Assembly (NCBI GenBank): GCA_910586255.1
Contig: CAJUHR010000007.1
Location: 1-64,000, forward strand
Origin: an uncultured Lachnospiraceae bacterium
GTDB taxonomy: Bacteria > Bacillota > Clostridia > Lachnospirales > Lachnospiraceae
Reading direction: 5' to 3'
DNA: 64,000 nt
The notes below the pieces were generated by a model, which was not told the origin of the DNA, made no database searches, and worked only from the letters and a program-made list of their open reading frames with translations. Positions 42,582 to 50,487 of the stretch are shown in pieces (position 1 is the first letter of the stretch; each line of letters begins with the position of its first letter). A program made the translations under genes and the position numbers.

Positions 42582-43588
42582 GAATCGTGGGAGCCGGTTC
42601 CCACACCTACCGGAATCTGCTTCCGGCTCTCCATTTTCTTCCCGCAGAGCTGGTCGCCATCTGCAACCGGAGTGAAGAGCGCCTAAACCGTACCATTGCC
42701 GAGTATCACTGCAACGGCTATACCAGTCCCGTGGAAATGTATGAAAAGGAACAGTTAGACGGAGTCATCATGGCCGTCTCCCCCTTCCTTCATCCGAAGC
42801 TGGCCTGTGAGGCCTTATCCCACGGACTTCATGTATTTATCGAAAAGCCAGCGGCCGCCAATATGGACGGTATAAGAGAGATGAAAGCTGCCTCCGAAAA
42901 ATACAAAAAACACGTTGTGGTCGGCTATAAAAAAGCCTTTATGCCCGCTACCTGCAAGGTCGAAGAAATCCTTGCAAGCGGCCTCTATCCGGATATGAGC
43001 AGCATCCTTGCCGTCTATCCCATCTACATGCCAAAGGACGGCGCCGCCTCCTTAAGGTCCGGGGAATTCAGCGAATGGCTGAAAAACTGCAGCCATCCCT
43101 TATCCTTTATGCTTCAGGTGGCAGGTTCGGTCAAAAGCGTCCGCGCCCTGGCCAACGAGCGGGGCTTCGGCATGGTCCAGCTCTGCTTTCAAAACGGGGT
43201 CATCGGCAATCTTCATCTGGCTGCCGGGGAAAAGCCGGCCCGGGATGAGTACAAGGTCTACGGTGACGGCTGGTCTGTGGAGGTTGACTGCAGCAGCCGG
43301 GTTACCCTTCACCGGGGCATTCCCTCCTATGAGTACGACTATGCCTCCTCCTTTGCCTCCCCGGGCTTTGAGGGGGGAGATCTTGTGTGGGAGCCGGTCA
43401 CCTGCCAGGCCAGCCCTGAAAACAAGGCGCTGTTTGTTCAGGGAATGGTTCAGGAGCTGGAATATTTCTGCGACTGCATCCTTAAAAACCAGCCTCCGGC
43501 AAGAGGCTCCCTGGCCTTTGCAGAAGAAATCACCAAAATTTTTGAGGCAGCTCTGTTATCCGATGGAAAGGAGATTTTTCTTGTATGA
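42545..43588 (+). CDS. Gfo/Idh/MocA-family oxidoreductase
   Basis: 347 residues. RIGIVGAGSHTYRNLLPAL is the NAD(P)-binding motif, and FIEKPAAANMDG contains the family EKP block with the catalytic Lys. These enzymes oxidise or reduce a hydroxyl of a sugar, inositol or sugar derivative. GGAGG lies 7 nt before the ATG inside the DUF1667 gene. A second family member with another role is at 59396-60505. Confidence 0.9.
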   Translation: MYQREYDKKARIGIVGAGSHTYRNLLPALHFLPAELVAICNRSEERLNRTIAEYHCNGYTSPVEMYEKEQLDGVIMAVSPFLHPKLACEALSHGLHVFIEKPAAANMDGIREMKAASEKYKKHVVVGYKKAFMPATCKVEEILASGLYPDMSSILAVYPIYMPKDGAASLRSGEFSEWLKNCSHPLSFMLQVAGSVKSVRALANERGFGMVQLCFQNGVIGNLHLAAGEKPARDEYKVYGDGWSVEVDCSSRVTLHRGIPSYEYDYASSFASPGFEGGDLVWEPVTCQASPENKALFVQGMVQELEYFCDCILKNQPPARGSLAFAEEITKIFEAALLSDGKEIFLV

Positions 43589-44403
43589 ATAAACAACAAA
43601 AACAATATGCCTATCCTCTGTGCATCCAGCTGACCCTGGGCCAGTCCATCTATGATGAGGAGTTTATCAGCCTTTTAAAACTTTTACATGTCCATGGCTT
43701 TTACGGTGTGGAATTAAATTCCATTGATTTTGAGAACCTTCCTCCCATGGAGCTGAAAACTCTCTTAGACAAATATGATCTTCGCCTGACAATGGTGGCC
43801 TCCGGCGCCTGCGCCAACCGCCGGGGCCTCTCCCTGTCCCATGAAGACGAATCCGTCCGTCTTTTGAGTGTAAAGACCTTAGGACAAATGATTGACTTTG
43901 CGGCGTCCATAGACGCCGGTGTGGTCTGCGGCTTTATCAAGGGCAGCGGGGAGGGAAATCCTGACGTGTGCCGGGCCCAGATGAAAAAGTCCATACGGGA
44001 ATTAAGCGCCGGCGGATATCTGCAAAAAGCTCCCGTGTACATAGAGGCCACCAACCACTATGAGGCTCTCCTTGCCAACACATTAGAGGAGGCAGCCGCC
44101 TTCACTGCGGATGTTTGCGGTCCCCTGTGGATTCTTCCCGATACATATCACATGAACATCGAGGAAACCAATATTTATGCTGCCCTTCAAAAGCACATGG
44201 GCCTGTACCACAATATCCATCTGTCCGACAACAACCGGTATTATCCCGGCTTCGGGGCCATGGATTTTTCCGGAATCCTGCGGTTTTTAAAAGCCGCAGG
44301 CTATGAGGGTACCATCTCCATTGAGGGAAGAAATTGTGGGACAATCGCAAGCGACATCACACGCAGCGCAGACTATCTGAAAGTCTTGTCCATGGCGGTC
44401 TGA
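43585..44403 (+). CDS. TIM-barrel sugar isomerase/epimerase (AP endonuclease 2 fold)
   Basis: 272 residues. FYGVELNS, AGVVCGFIKGSGEG, IEATNHYEA, PDTYHMNIEE, HNIHLSDNNRYYPG and ISIEGRN follow the strand-end metal ligands of the xylose-isomerase-like TIM barrel (Glu, Glu/Asp, His, Glu). It would interconvert a keto and an aldo or epimeric sugar. Its start overlaps the Gfo/Idh gene by 4 nt, which suggests consecutive steps on the same intermediate. Confidence 0.88.
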   Translation: MNKQQKQYAYPLCIQLTLGQSIYDEEFISLLKLLHVHGFYGVELNSIDFENLPPMELKTLLDKYDLRLTMVASGACANRRGLSLSHEDESVRLLSVKTLGQMIDFAASIDAGVVCGFIKGSGEGNPDVCRAQMKKSIRELSAGGYLQKAPVYIEATNHYEALLANTLEEAAAFTADVCGPLWILPDTYHMNIEETNIYAALQKHMGLYHNIHLSDNNRYYPGFGAMDFSGILRFLKAAGYEGTISIEGRNCGTIASDITRSADYLKVLSMAV

Positions 44404-44491
44404 CTGACCTTGGAAATCGTCAGGGAATGAATCTGGACAGACAAAACCACGCTGTGGCAGAATTACATTTTAACAAAAGGAGGAAGTTTAA

Positions 44492-45343
44492 ATGAAAAGC
44501 ATTCAGGATCTCATCAAACTCTCAAACGAGGTAGAGATTCCCTGTATGGGATACGGCACCTGGCGAACCCCGGCCGGTGACGACACGGTCACTGCCGTAA
44601 AAAGCGCCATTGAATGTGGCTTTCGTCATATAGACACAGCCCAGCTCTATGGCAATGAGGAAAGTGTGGGGGAAGGCATCCGGGCTGCCGGAATCGACCG
44701 CAGGGAAATCTTTCTTACCACCAAATTGAAAAACAGCGACCAGGGCTACGATGCCACCTTAAAAGCCTTTGAGAGCAGCTTAAAGCGGCTGGGAGTGGAG
44801 TATGTGGATCTCTATCTGATTCACTGGCCTGTGCCGGTTATGTTTAAGGACAACTGGCAGGAGATCAGCCGCCAAACCTGGAAGGCCATGGAGCGCCTTT
44901 ATGAGGAGAAGCTGATCCGTGCCATTGGCCTGAGCAATTTTCTCCCTCATCATATTGAAAATATTACTGCTTCCGCCAATGTGGCCCCTGTGGTGGACCA
45001 GCTGGAGATCCATCCCTGCTTCACCCAGCGTCAGACCGTTAAGTACTGCCAGGATCATAAAATCCAGGTTCAGGCATGGAGTCCCTTAGGCCATGGCACC
45101 ATTCTGCAGAATGAAACCCTGGCCGCCATTGCCGCCTCCCACAAAAAAACACCTGCCCAGACAGCCCTTCGGTGGGAGCTTCAGCAGAATATCATACCGA
45201 TTTCCAAATCCATGAATATTTCCCGCATGAAGGAAAACGCGGATGTATACGACTTTGAGCTTTCTGCGGAGGAGATGGAGCAAATATTTGCCTTGGGAGA
45301 GGACGGAAGAACCGGACCGGATCCGGACAATATTGATTTCTGA
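44492..45343 (+). CDS. Aldo/keto reductase
   Basis: 283 residues. The catalytic tetrad is visible: Asp and Tyr in HIDTAQLYGNEE, Lys in FLTTKL, and His in DLYLIHWPVP. PLGHGTI and SKSMNISRMKEN are the NADPH-binding end. The gene has its own AGGAGG and follows the isomerase after 88 nt, ending at a strong bidirectional terminator. It could reduce an aldehyde produced in the pathway. Confidence 0.93.
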   Translation: MKSIQDLIKLSNEVEIPCMGYGTWRTPAGDDTVTAVKSAIECGFRHIDTAQLYGNEESVGEGIRAAGIDRREIFLTTKLKNSDQGYDATLKAFESSLKRLGVEYVDLYLIHWPVPVMFKDNWQEISRQTWKAMERLYEEKLIRAIGLSNFLPHHIENITASANVAPVVDQLEIHPCFTQRQTVKYCQDHKIQVQAWSPLGHGTILQNETLAAIAASHKKTPAQTALRWELQQNIIPISKSMNISRMKENADVYDFELSAEEMEQIFALGEDGRTGPDPDNIDF

Positions 45344-45386
45344 GCCTTATAACCGGATTGTCCTGGACTCTGGAAATCAAAAAAAA

Positions 45387-45472
45387 TCAGGCTGCTGCAA
45401 AAACAGGCGCCTCCGCCGATCCCGACCGGAACGGACAGAGGTGGCCTGGCTTTGCAGCAGCCTCATTTTTTT
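45387..45472. terminator. Bidirectional terminator between convergent operons
   Basis: AGGCTGCTGCAAA (45389-45401) pairs perfectly with TTTGCAGCAGCCT (45451-45463), and pairing continues inward. An A-run lies on the left and a T-run on the right, so it serves both the aldo/keto reductase gene and the convergent SDR gene. Confidence 0.88.
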
Positions 45473-45484
45473 AATTATCAAATA

Positions 45485-46240
45485 CTACATGGTCATCCCG
45501 CCGTCAATGGAGATTATACTTCCTGTCATAAATCCCGCCTTGGCGCTGGCGGCAAAAAGGATAGCCTCGGCGATCTCCTCCGGAGTTCCCAGACGGCCCA
45601 TAGGCTGACGGGCACAAAACTGCTCCATTGCAAGCCCCGGATCCGGGGATGTCCGAATCCGCTCCTTGAGAGAGGGCGTCAGGGTAGTTCCCGGACATAC
45701 ACAGTTCACCTGGATATTGTCATGGCACAGCTCTAAGGCCATGGCCTTTGTCATTGCGATCACCGCCCCCTTGCTGGCCGAATATGCCAGCCGGTTTATA
45801 TGGCCCTTCAAACCGGCCACAGACGACACATGGACGATCCGGCCGCCGCCCTGCTCCTTCATAATGTCAACCGCTCCCTGAGACATCAAAAAGGTGCCGA
45901 TCACATTTACGTCCAGGGTTTTATGAAAGTCCTCCAGGGTGGTATCCTGAATAGTGCCTCCCAACACAATCCCTGCATTGTTCACCAGCACATCCAGCCT
46001 TCCATAGGCTCCCATGGTCAGCGCAAGCACCCGGGCCGCCGCCTCTTTATCTGAGATATCCCCCTGGGCAAAAAGACTATCCCCTCCGTTATTTTTAATG
46101 TCCTCGGCAACCTGACTGGCAGATTCCGAGACCGAGTTGCATACCACCTTTGCCCCCGCCCTGGCAAAAGCCCTAGCAGCAGCCGCGCCGATTCCGGCTC
46201 CCGCCCCTGTTATCAATATCACCTTATCCTGAAATTCCAC
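45485..46240 (-). CDS. Short-chain dehydrogenase/reductase
   Basis: 251 residues from a GTG at 46240 with AGGAGG 5 nt upstream. TGAGAGIGAAAA is the cofactor motif, NNAGIV the family block, and SSVAG with YSASKGA the catalytic Ser, Tyr and Lys. The C-terminus IISIDGGMTM is typical. It is the last gene of the TRAP system 3 operon. A KduD-like role (2-deoxy-3-ketogluconate) is conceivable in a pectin context but not specific. Confidence 0.9.
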   Translation of the reverse strand: MEFQDKVILITGAGAGIGAAAARAFARAGAKVVCNSVSESASQVAEDIKNNGGDSLFAQGDISDKEAAARVLALTMGAYGRLDVLVNNAGIVLGGTIQDTTLEDFHKTLDVNVIGTFLMSQGAVDIMKEQGGGRIVHVSSVAGLKGHINRLAYSASKGAVIAMTKAMALELCHDNIQVNCVCPGTTLTPSLKERIRTSPDPGLAMEQFCARQPMGRLGTPEEIAEAILFAASAKAGFMTGSIISIDGGMTM

Positions 46241-46249
46241 GTTTTCCTC

Positions 46250-46930
46250 CTAAAAACCTCTTATCCGGTCAATACAGGCAGCGTAATCCTCCTTCTGGAA
46301 AAACAGCTCCTGCTTTCCGAGGACATACCCTTCAATTCCGCAATTATGGTAAAGATCCGAGATAACCTCCTTTGTGGCCCCGCCGTCCAAAACCAGATGA
46401 TAGCTTAAGCCATGATCCTGCCGGTACTGATTCAGCTCCGCAAATTTTTCTCTTGTATACGGCATAAAGTCTCTTCCCGCAAATCCCGGATTCACCCCCA
46501 TCACCATCACATAATCCGTAATGGGAAGCATGCTTCTGACGCTTTCTAAAGAGGTACAGGGATTTAACACCAGGCCTGTCTTTTTGCCCAGCCTCTGAAT
46601 CTGCTCCAGAGTCGCCGAGGGAATCAGCTCTGACTCCGGATGGATATAGATAATATCCGCCCCTGCCTTTGCCATCATTTCCACATAGCGGTGGGGCTCC
46701 ATCACCATCATGTGACAGTCGATAAGCCTTTTGTGTCCCTTATCCGTGATCCGGCGGATCATCTCCAGTTCTCTGACGGACATGGCAAAATTGGGAACAA
46801 ACCTGCCGTCCATAATGTCCACATGGTAAATGTCCATATCCGTGGCATCCAGCTTCTCAATCTCCTCCCGGATATGGTCAATGGCCAGATTCAGAATCGA
46901 AGGACACAGGATTTTTCTTTTTTCTTCCAT
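46250..46930 (-). CDS. Ribulose/allulose-phosphate 3-epimerase family protein
   Basis: 226 residues. KILCPSILNLAIDHI, YHVDIMDGRFVPN (metal His/Asp), DCHMMVMEP, MGVNPGFAGRDFM and LVLDGGATKEV follow the family motifs; the segment around HPESELIP resembles AlsE of the allose pathway more than housekeeping Rpe. The likely substrate is a keto-hexose or keto-pentose phosphate. The ATG at 46930 has AAGGAG 12 nt upstream, a long gap; a TTG three codons earlier is a possible start. Confidence 0.87.
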   Translation of the reverse strand: MEEKRKILCPSILNLAIDHIREEIEKLDATDMDIYHVDIMDGRFVPNFAMSVRELEMIRRITDKGHKRLIDCHMMVMEPHRYVEMMAKAGADIIYIHPESELIPSATLEQIQRLGKKTGLVLNPCTSLESVRSMLPITDYVMVMGVNPGFAGRDFMPYTREKFAELNQYRQDHGLSYHLVLDGGATKEVISDLYHNCGIEGYVLGKQELFFQKEDYAACIDRIRGF

Positions 46931-46995
46931 ACTTTTCAATTTCTCCTTACATGATCTGTCTGCGCGGCAATTCATTCCGTCTGAGCTGTCGCTGT

Positions 46996-48279
46996 CTATC
47001 TGCCATACATCAGATTGGGAATAAACATTACTGCATTGGGGAACAAAGTCAATATGGCAGCCTCCAAAAGCACCAGTGCAATCCAGGGCAGACAGGCTTT
47101 TATGTAATCATCCAGCTTAATATCCAATATTCCACAGACCGTGTACATAGCCATGCCAACCGGCGGCGTCATATTTCCCATGGTCACAACCGTGCAGAGA
47201 ATCATACCAAACACCACCGGGTCGATTCCGAAATTCTGCACCATGGGAAGAAGAATCGGCGTTGTTAAAAGGATAATGACCGAGCCCTCCATAAACATGC
47301 CGGCCACCACCAAAAGCAGCACGATCAAAGCCATGACAATCAGAGGATTGGTGGTAAAGCCCATGACCGCGGTTGTGAACTTCTGGGGAAGCTTGTCAAT
47401 GGGAATCCCATAGCCAAAGACACCGGACATGGACATCATAAACATGATGGATCCGATATCAATGATGGAATTCTTCATGGTCTGAAACAGTACCTTAAAG
47501 GTCAGCTTCTTATAGACAAACGTTCCCACAAAGATCGCATACACGCAGGCAAAGGAACCTACCTCCGTGGAGGTGAACAGGCCCAGACGGATGCCGACCA
47601 GAAGAATCAGCGGGAAAATAACCGCCCAGATACATTCTCTTAAAAGGTGCAGAATCTCTCTGGCAGACGCCCTTTTCTCCAGGGCCGGCTTTAGCCCGTA
47701 GCGCTTTGAGGCGATGGCCACCATGATCATCATAATCACCATCATCAGGGTACCCACAAAAATACCGGCGGCAAACAGCTTTCCGATGGATACATTGCCT
47801 ACGGTTCCGTAGGTAATCAGACCTACCCCGGGGGGAATGGTTGCCGTAATCAGTGCCGTAAAAGCAAGAACGCATCCGGTAAATCCCTTGGGATATCCCT
47901 GTTTGATCATGTCCGGTCCAAGAACCCGGGCTTCCATGGCAGCATCCGCATTGGCAGAGCCGGAGACGCCGCCCATCAGTGTGGAGAGCACAACGCTGAC
48001 CTGAGCCAGACCTCCGTTCATATGGCCGGTGAGGGCCATGGCCAGCTGAATCAGCTTTTCCGTGATTCCGGAGGCGTTCATCAGATTTCCCGCAAAAATA
48101 AACAGAGGAACCGCCAGCAGCGTAACATTCTGCACCTGGGTGACAGGAAGCTGAGGCACAGTGGTAAGCGGAATCTCCGGGTGCTGAAAAAAGTATAAAA
48201 GTCCCGAGAAAAACACGGAAAAGCCTACCGGAAGTCCCAAAAACAGTAGTATAACAAATGCGATAAATACAATTATCAT
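46996..48279 (-). CDS. TRAP transporter large permease (DctM family), system 3
   Basis: 427 residues with about 12 spans. GGVSGSANADAAMEARVLG and MTPPVGMAMYTV are the DctM motifs. GGAG lies 5 nt before the ATG. It is followed after 65 nt by the epimerase gene, so uptake and first metabolic steps share one transcript. Confidence 0.95.
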   Translation of the reverse strand: MIIVFIAFVILLFLGLPVGFSVFFSGLLYFFQHPEIPLTTVPQLPVTQVQNVTLLAVPLFIFAGNLMNASGITEKLIQLAMALTGHMNGGLAQVSVVLSTLMGGVSGSANADAAMEARVLGPDMIKQGYPKGFTGCVLAFTALITATIPPGVGLITYGTVGNVSIGKLFAAGIFVGTLMMVIMMIMVAIASKRYGLKPALEKRASAREILHLLRECIWAVIFPLILLVGIRLGLFTSTEVGSFACVYAIFVGTFVYKKLTFKVLFQTMKNSIIDIGSIMFMMSMSGVFGYGIPIDKLPQKFTTAVMGFTTNPLIVMALIVLLLVVAGMFMEGSVIILLTTPILLPMVQNFGIDPVVFGMILCTVVTMGNMTPPVGMAMYTVCGILDIKLDDYIKACLPWIALVLLEAAILTLFPNAVMFIPNLMYGR

Positions 48280-48351
48280 AATGACTCCTTTACCAGTTGT
48301 CTCACAACAGCCATAATCTCCTTACAGCCGTTGCTCCTTTGGCGCTTGTCT

Positions 48352-48837
48352 TTACATTTCGTCCTTCAAGTCCGTATGCAGAATATACCGGTAATACAGA
48401 TGCCTCAGCTCATTGATCATCATCATTACCATACTGCAGGGAAGGCTGGCGGACACAAAGCTGTAGCTCAGCCACGGTATCGCCTGAAAAACCCGGGCCC
48501 TGGATGCAACCACAGACCTCATACCATAGTAAAACAGAAAACCGATAGAGAATAAAATAATGGCATGTACCAGTATCTCACATGCCTTTTGGAGAAATCC
48601 CGGCAGCTTTGATGTGAGAATATCTACAACCACATGCCGTTTAATCCGAAAAACAATATCCGCACTGATAAAAGTACTCCAGGCAAAAAGCATAAGAGCC
48701 AGATCGTTCCCCCATCGGATAGGGTGTCCGGCCGTCCTCATAACTGCTGTAATAAAAATGATGGATACGCTGGCGCCAAGCAAAACCATGGCCAGAATCA
48801 CTTCAATATCACATACACGTCTGTAAAACTTTTCCAA
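48352..48837 (-). CDS. TRAP transporter small permease (DctQ family), system 3
   Basis: 161 residues with four helices; the Trp-containing ALMLFAWSTFISADIVFRIKRH and RHVVVDIL match the DctQ motifs. The start is unusual: no ATG is available, and the best choice is TTG at 48837 (LEKFYRR), which has AGGAGG 7 nt upstream. An earlier TTG at 48855 would contain the ribosome binding site itself. Confidence 0.9.
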   Translation of the reverse strand: MEKFYRRVCDIEVILAMVLLGASVSIIFITAVMRTAGHPIRWGNDLALMLFAWSTFISADIVFRIKRHVVVDILTSKLPGFLQKACEILVHAIILFSIGFLFYYGMRSVVASRARVFQAIPWLSYSFVSASLPCSMVMMMINELRHLYYRYILHTDLKDEM

Positions 48838-48910
48838 ATATATACCTCCTGACAAAGAGCCGGATGCCGGGGCATCCGACTCTTGGCTGAATGATGTTTG
48901 CGGTTATGTT

Positions 48911-50017
48911 TTACTGTTTGCCGATATCCTTATAGACAGCCTCTCTCACCGCGGAAAGATTCAAAGCGTCATAGGCCTTCTGGCTGTTTGCCTTAAATGC
49001 TTCCATGTCAATCTCATCCGGCTCAATAACCGTGATTCCCGCATCGATCATAGCCTGCTTGCTGCCGGCAGTCTGCTCTGCCAGAGCAATGGTCTCCTCC
49101 TCGCCGAACTTATTGCACTCGTCAACAAAAATCTTCTGATACTCCTCCGGCAGGGAATCCATCCACTCCTGACTGACAATCATGGTATTGATGGCAAAGA
49201 AATGTCCTGTCTCAATCACGTAATCGCAGACCTCATGGATCTTTAAATTCAGCGCGTTATTGTAGGGAAGCTCACAACCGTCCACAACCTTTGTCTGAAT
49301 GCCTGTGTATACCTCACCAAGGCTCAAAGCAGCGGCGGTACATCCAAGACTGTTCACGGACTCAACCCAGATGGGCGCCGGCGCGGTACGAATCATCAGT
49401 CCCTTTAAATCATCCGGCTTGTACGCCGCCTTGTTGGTAAACAGATGTCTGGGGCCCTGATCCCAGTCCCAGGAAAAGTTGCAGATATTATACTCGTCCG
49501 CCAGCTTTTTGTTGAGATCAATGATCGTCTGGGAATCTCTCAGGGCAAAGGCCTCCTCCTGGTTGTCAATAAAATACGCCGCATTGCAGACGGAAAGGTC
49601 ATTGACATAGGAGCCCAGTCTTGCAAAGTCCGTCTGCCAGCCAACATTAGCCCCCTGGCGGATCTGCTCGATAACATCCTCCTCGGTTCCCAACTGTGCA
49701 TTGGCATAAATCTCAATCTCAACCTCTCCATTAGTTTTCTCACGAACGGAATCTGCCCACTTCTGCATATAAATATGAGCAAGATCCTGCTCTGTCAGTG
49801 TGTGCCCGAAACGCAGCACATATTTGGCCTCCCCTGTAGGAGCCGCCGCCTCGTCAGCCTCCTCTTTTGCTGCTTCTGTGGCTCCTGCCGCCTCCGTAGC
49901 CGCCTCCGTAGCTTTGGGTGCTTCCGTAGCCGGCGCCGAAGAACCGCCGCCACATCCGGCAACAGAAAAAGCCACCACCGCTGCCGTCACAACTGCCATA
50001 CAACTTCTTTTTCTCAT
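48911..50017 (-). CDS. TRAP transporter solute-binding lipoprotein (DctP family), system 3
   Basis: 368 residues. The signal ends in the lipobox VAGCG. An Ala/Glu/Thr low-complexity spacer (about residues 25-62) follows, then the DctP fold: LRFGHTLTEQD, LKGLMIRTAPAPIW with the carboxylate-binding Arg, and VDGCELPYNNALNL. It is the first gene of a five-gene operon (dctP, dctQ, dctM, epimerase, SDR), with GAGGAGG 7 nt upstream. Confidence 0.95.
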   Translation of the reverse strand: MRKRSCMAVVTAAVVAFSVAGCGGGSSAPATEAPKATEAATEAAGATEAAKEEADEAAAPTGEAKYVLRFGHTLTEQDLAHIYMQKWADSVREKTNGEVEIEIYANAQLGTEEDVIEQIRQGANVGWQTDFARLGSYVNDLSVCNAAYFIDNQEEAFALRDSQTIIDLNKKLADEYNICNFSWDWDQGPRHLFTNKAAYKPDDLKGLMIRTAPAPIWVESVNSLGCTAAALSLGEVYTGIQTKVVDGCELPYNNALNLKIHEVCDYVIETGHFFAINTMIVSQEWMDSLPEEYQKIFVDECNKFGEEETIALAEQTAGSKQAMIDAGITVIEPDEIDMEAFKANSQKAYDALNLSAVREAVYKDIGKQ

Positions 50018-50110
50018 TCTTGTTCCTCCTCATGTTTTTTGGTAATCTGCATGCCTTTTTTAACACAGACCCCTCTTATAGAACCCTCTGGGGATTACTA
50101 TTTATGTTGT

Positions 50111-50126
50111 AAATTCATCCTATAAA
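50111..50126 (+). promoter_or_regulatory. Shared 16-bp motif, copy 3
   Basis: AAATTCATCCTATAAA. Read on the minus strand, it lies at about +6 to +21 of the predicted TRAP system 3 transcript, the same place as copy 2 relative to its promoter. Confidence 0.5.
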
Positions 50127-50138
50127 TTCTGTAAAATG

Positions 50139-50167
50139 AGTATACTCTATTTTTAACCATAATTCAA
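50139..50167 (-). promoter_or_regulatory. Promoter of the TRAP system 3 operon, overlapped by a GTATAC palindrome
   Basis: On the minus strand, -35 TTGAAT (50162-50167) and -10 TATACT (50139-50144) with a 17-nt spacer. The 10-bp palindrome GAGTATACTC (50138-50147) covers the -10, a usual place for a repressor site. Confidence 0.72.
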
Positions 50168-50307
50168 GAAGTATTTTCATTTTTCCACAAAATATTTCGG
50201 CTTTTTTTAATTTATTTTACATTCTTTACAATCAAAAAGGGGGAATTTATCGGGTGGAACGGCTGTTTCATCTGCCCTGACACGGTTGTCCCTTAGTTTT
50301 TATTGGA

Positions 50308-50323
50308 AAATTCATCCTTTATA
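50308..50323 (+). promoter_or_regulatory. Shared 16-bp motif, copy 4, with a 12-bp palindrome beside it
   Basis: AAATTCATCCTTTATA matches copy 3 closely. Twelve bases further on, TATACTAGTATA (50335-50346) is a perfect palindrome. Both lie in the 470-nt gap between TRAP system 3 and the divergent ATPase gene. The rest of the gap (50168-50300 and 50350-50487) is AT-rich with no other clear signal. Confidence 0.45.
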
Positions 50324-50487
50324 TTGTTAAAATGTATACTAGTATAATCTATTTTAAATACCGTTCTGTTTCAGTGAGGATGCTTTTTCGAGAGCCCAAA
50401 GAGAAAGCCAGAAACAGACCAATGAAAGCCAAAAGCGTTACATGCTTTGGTAAAATCTTACCAAAATATCTTTTAGGAGTGAACGAT

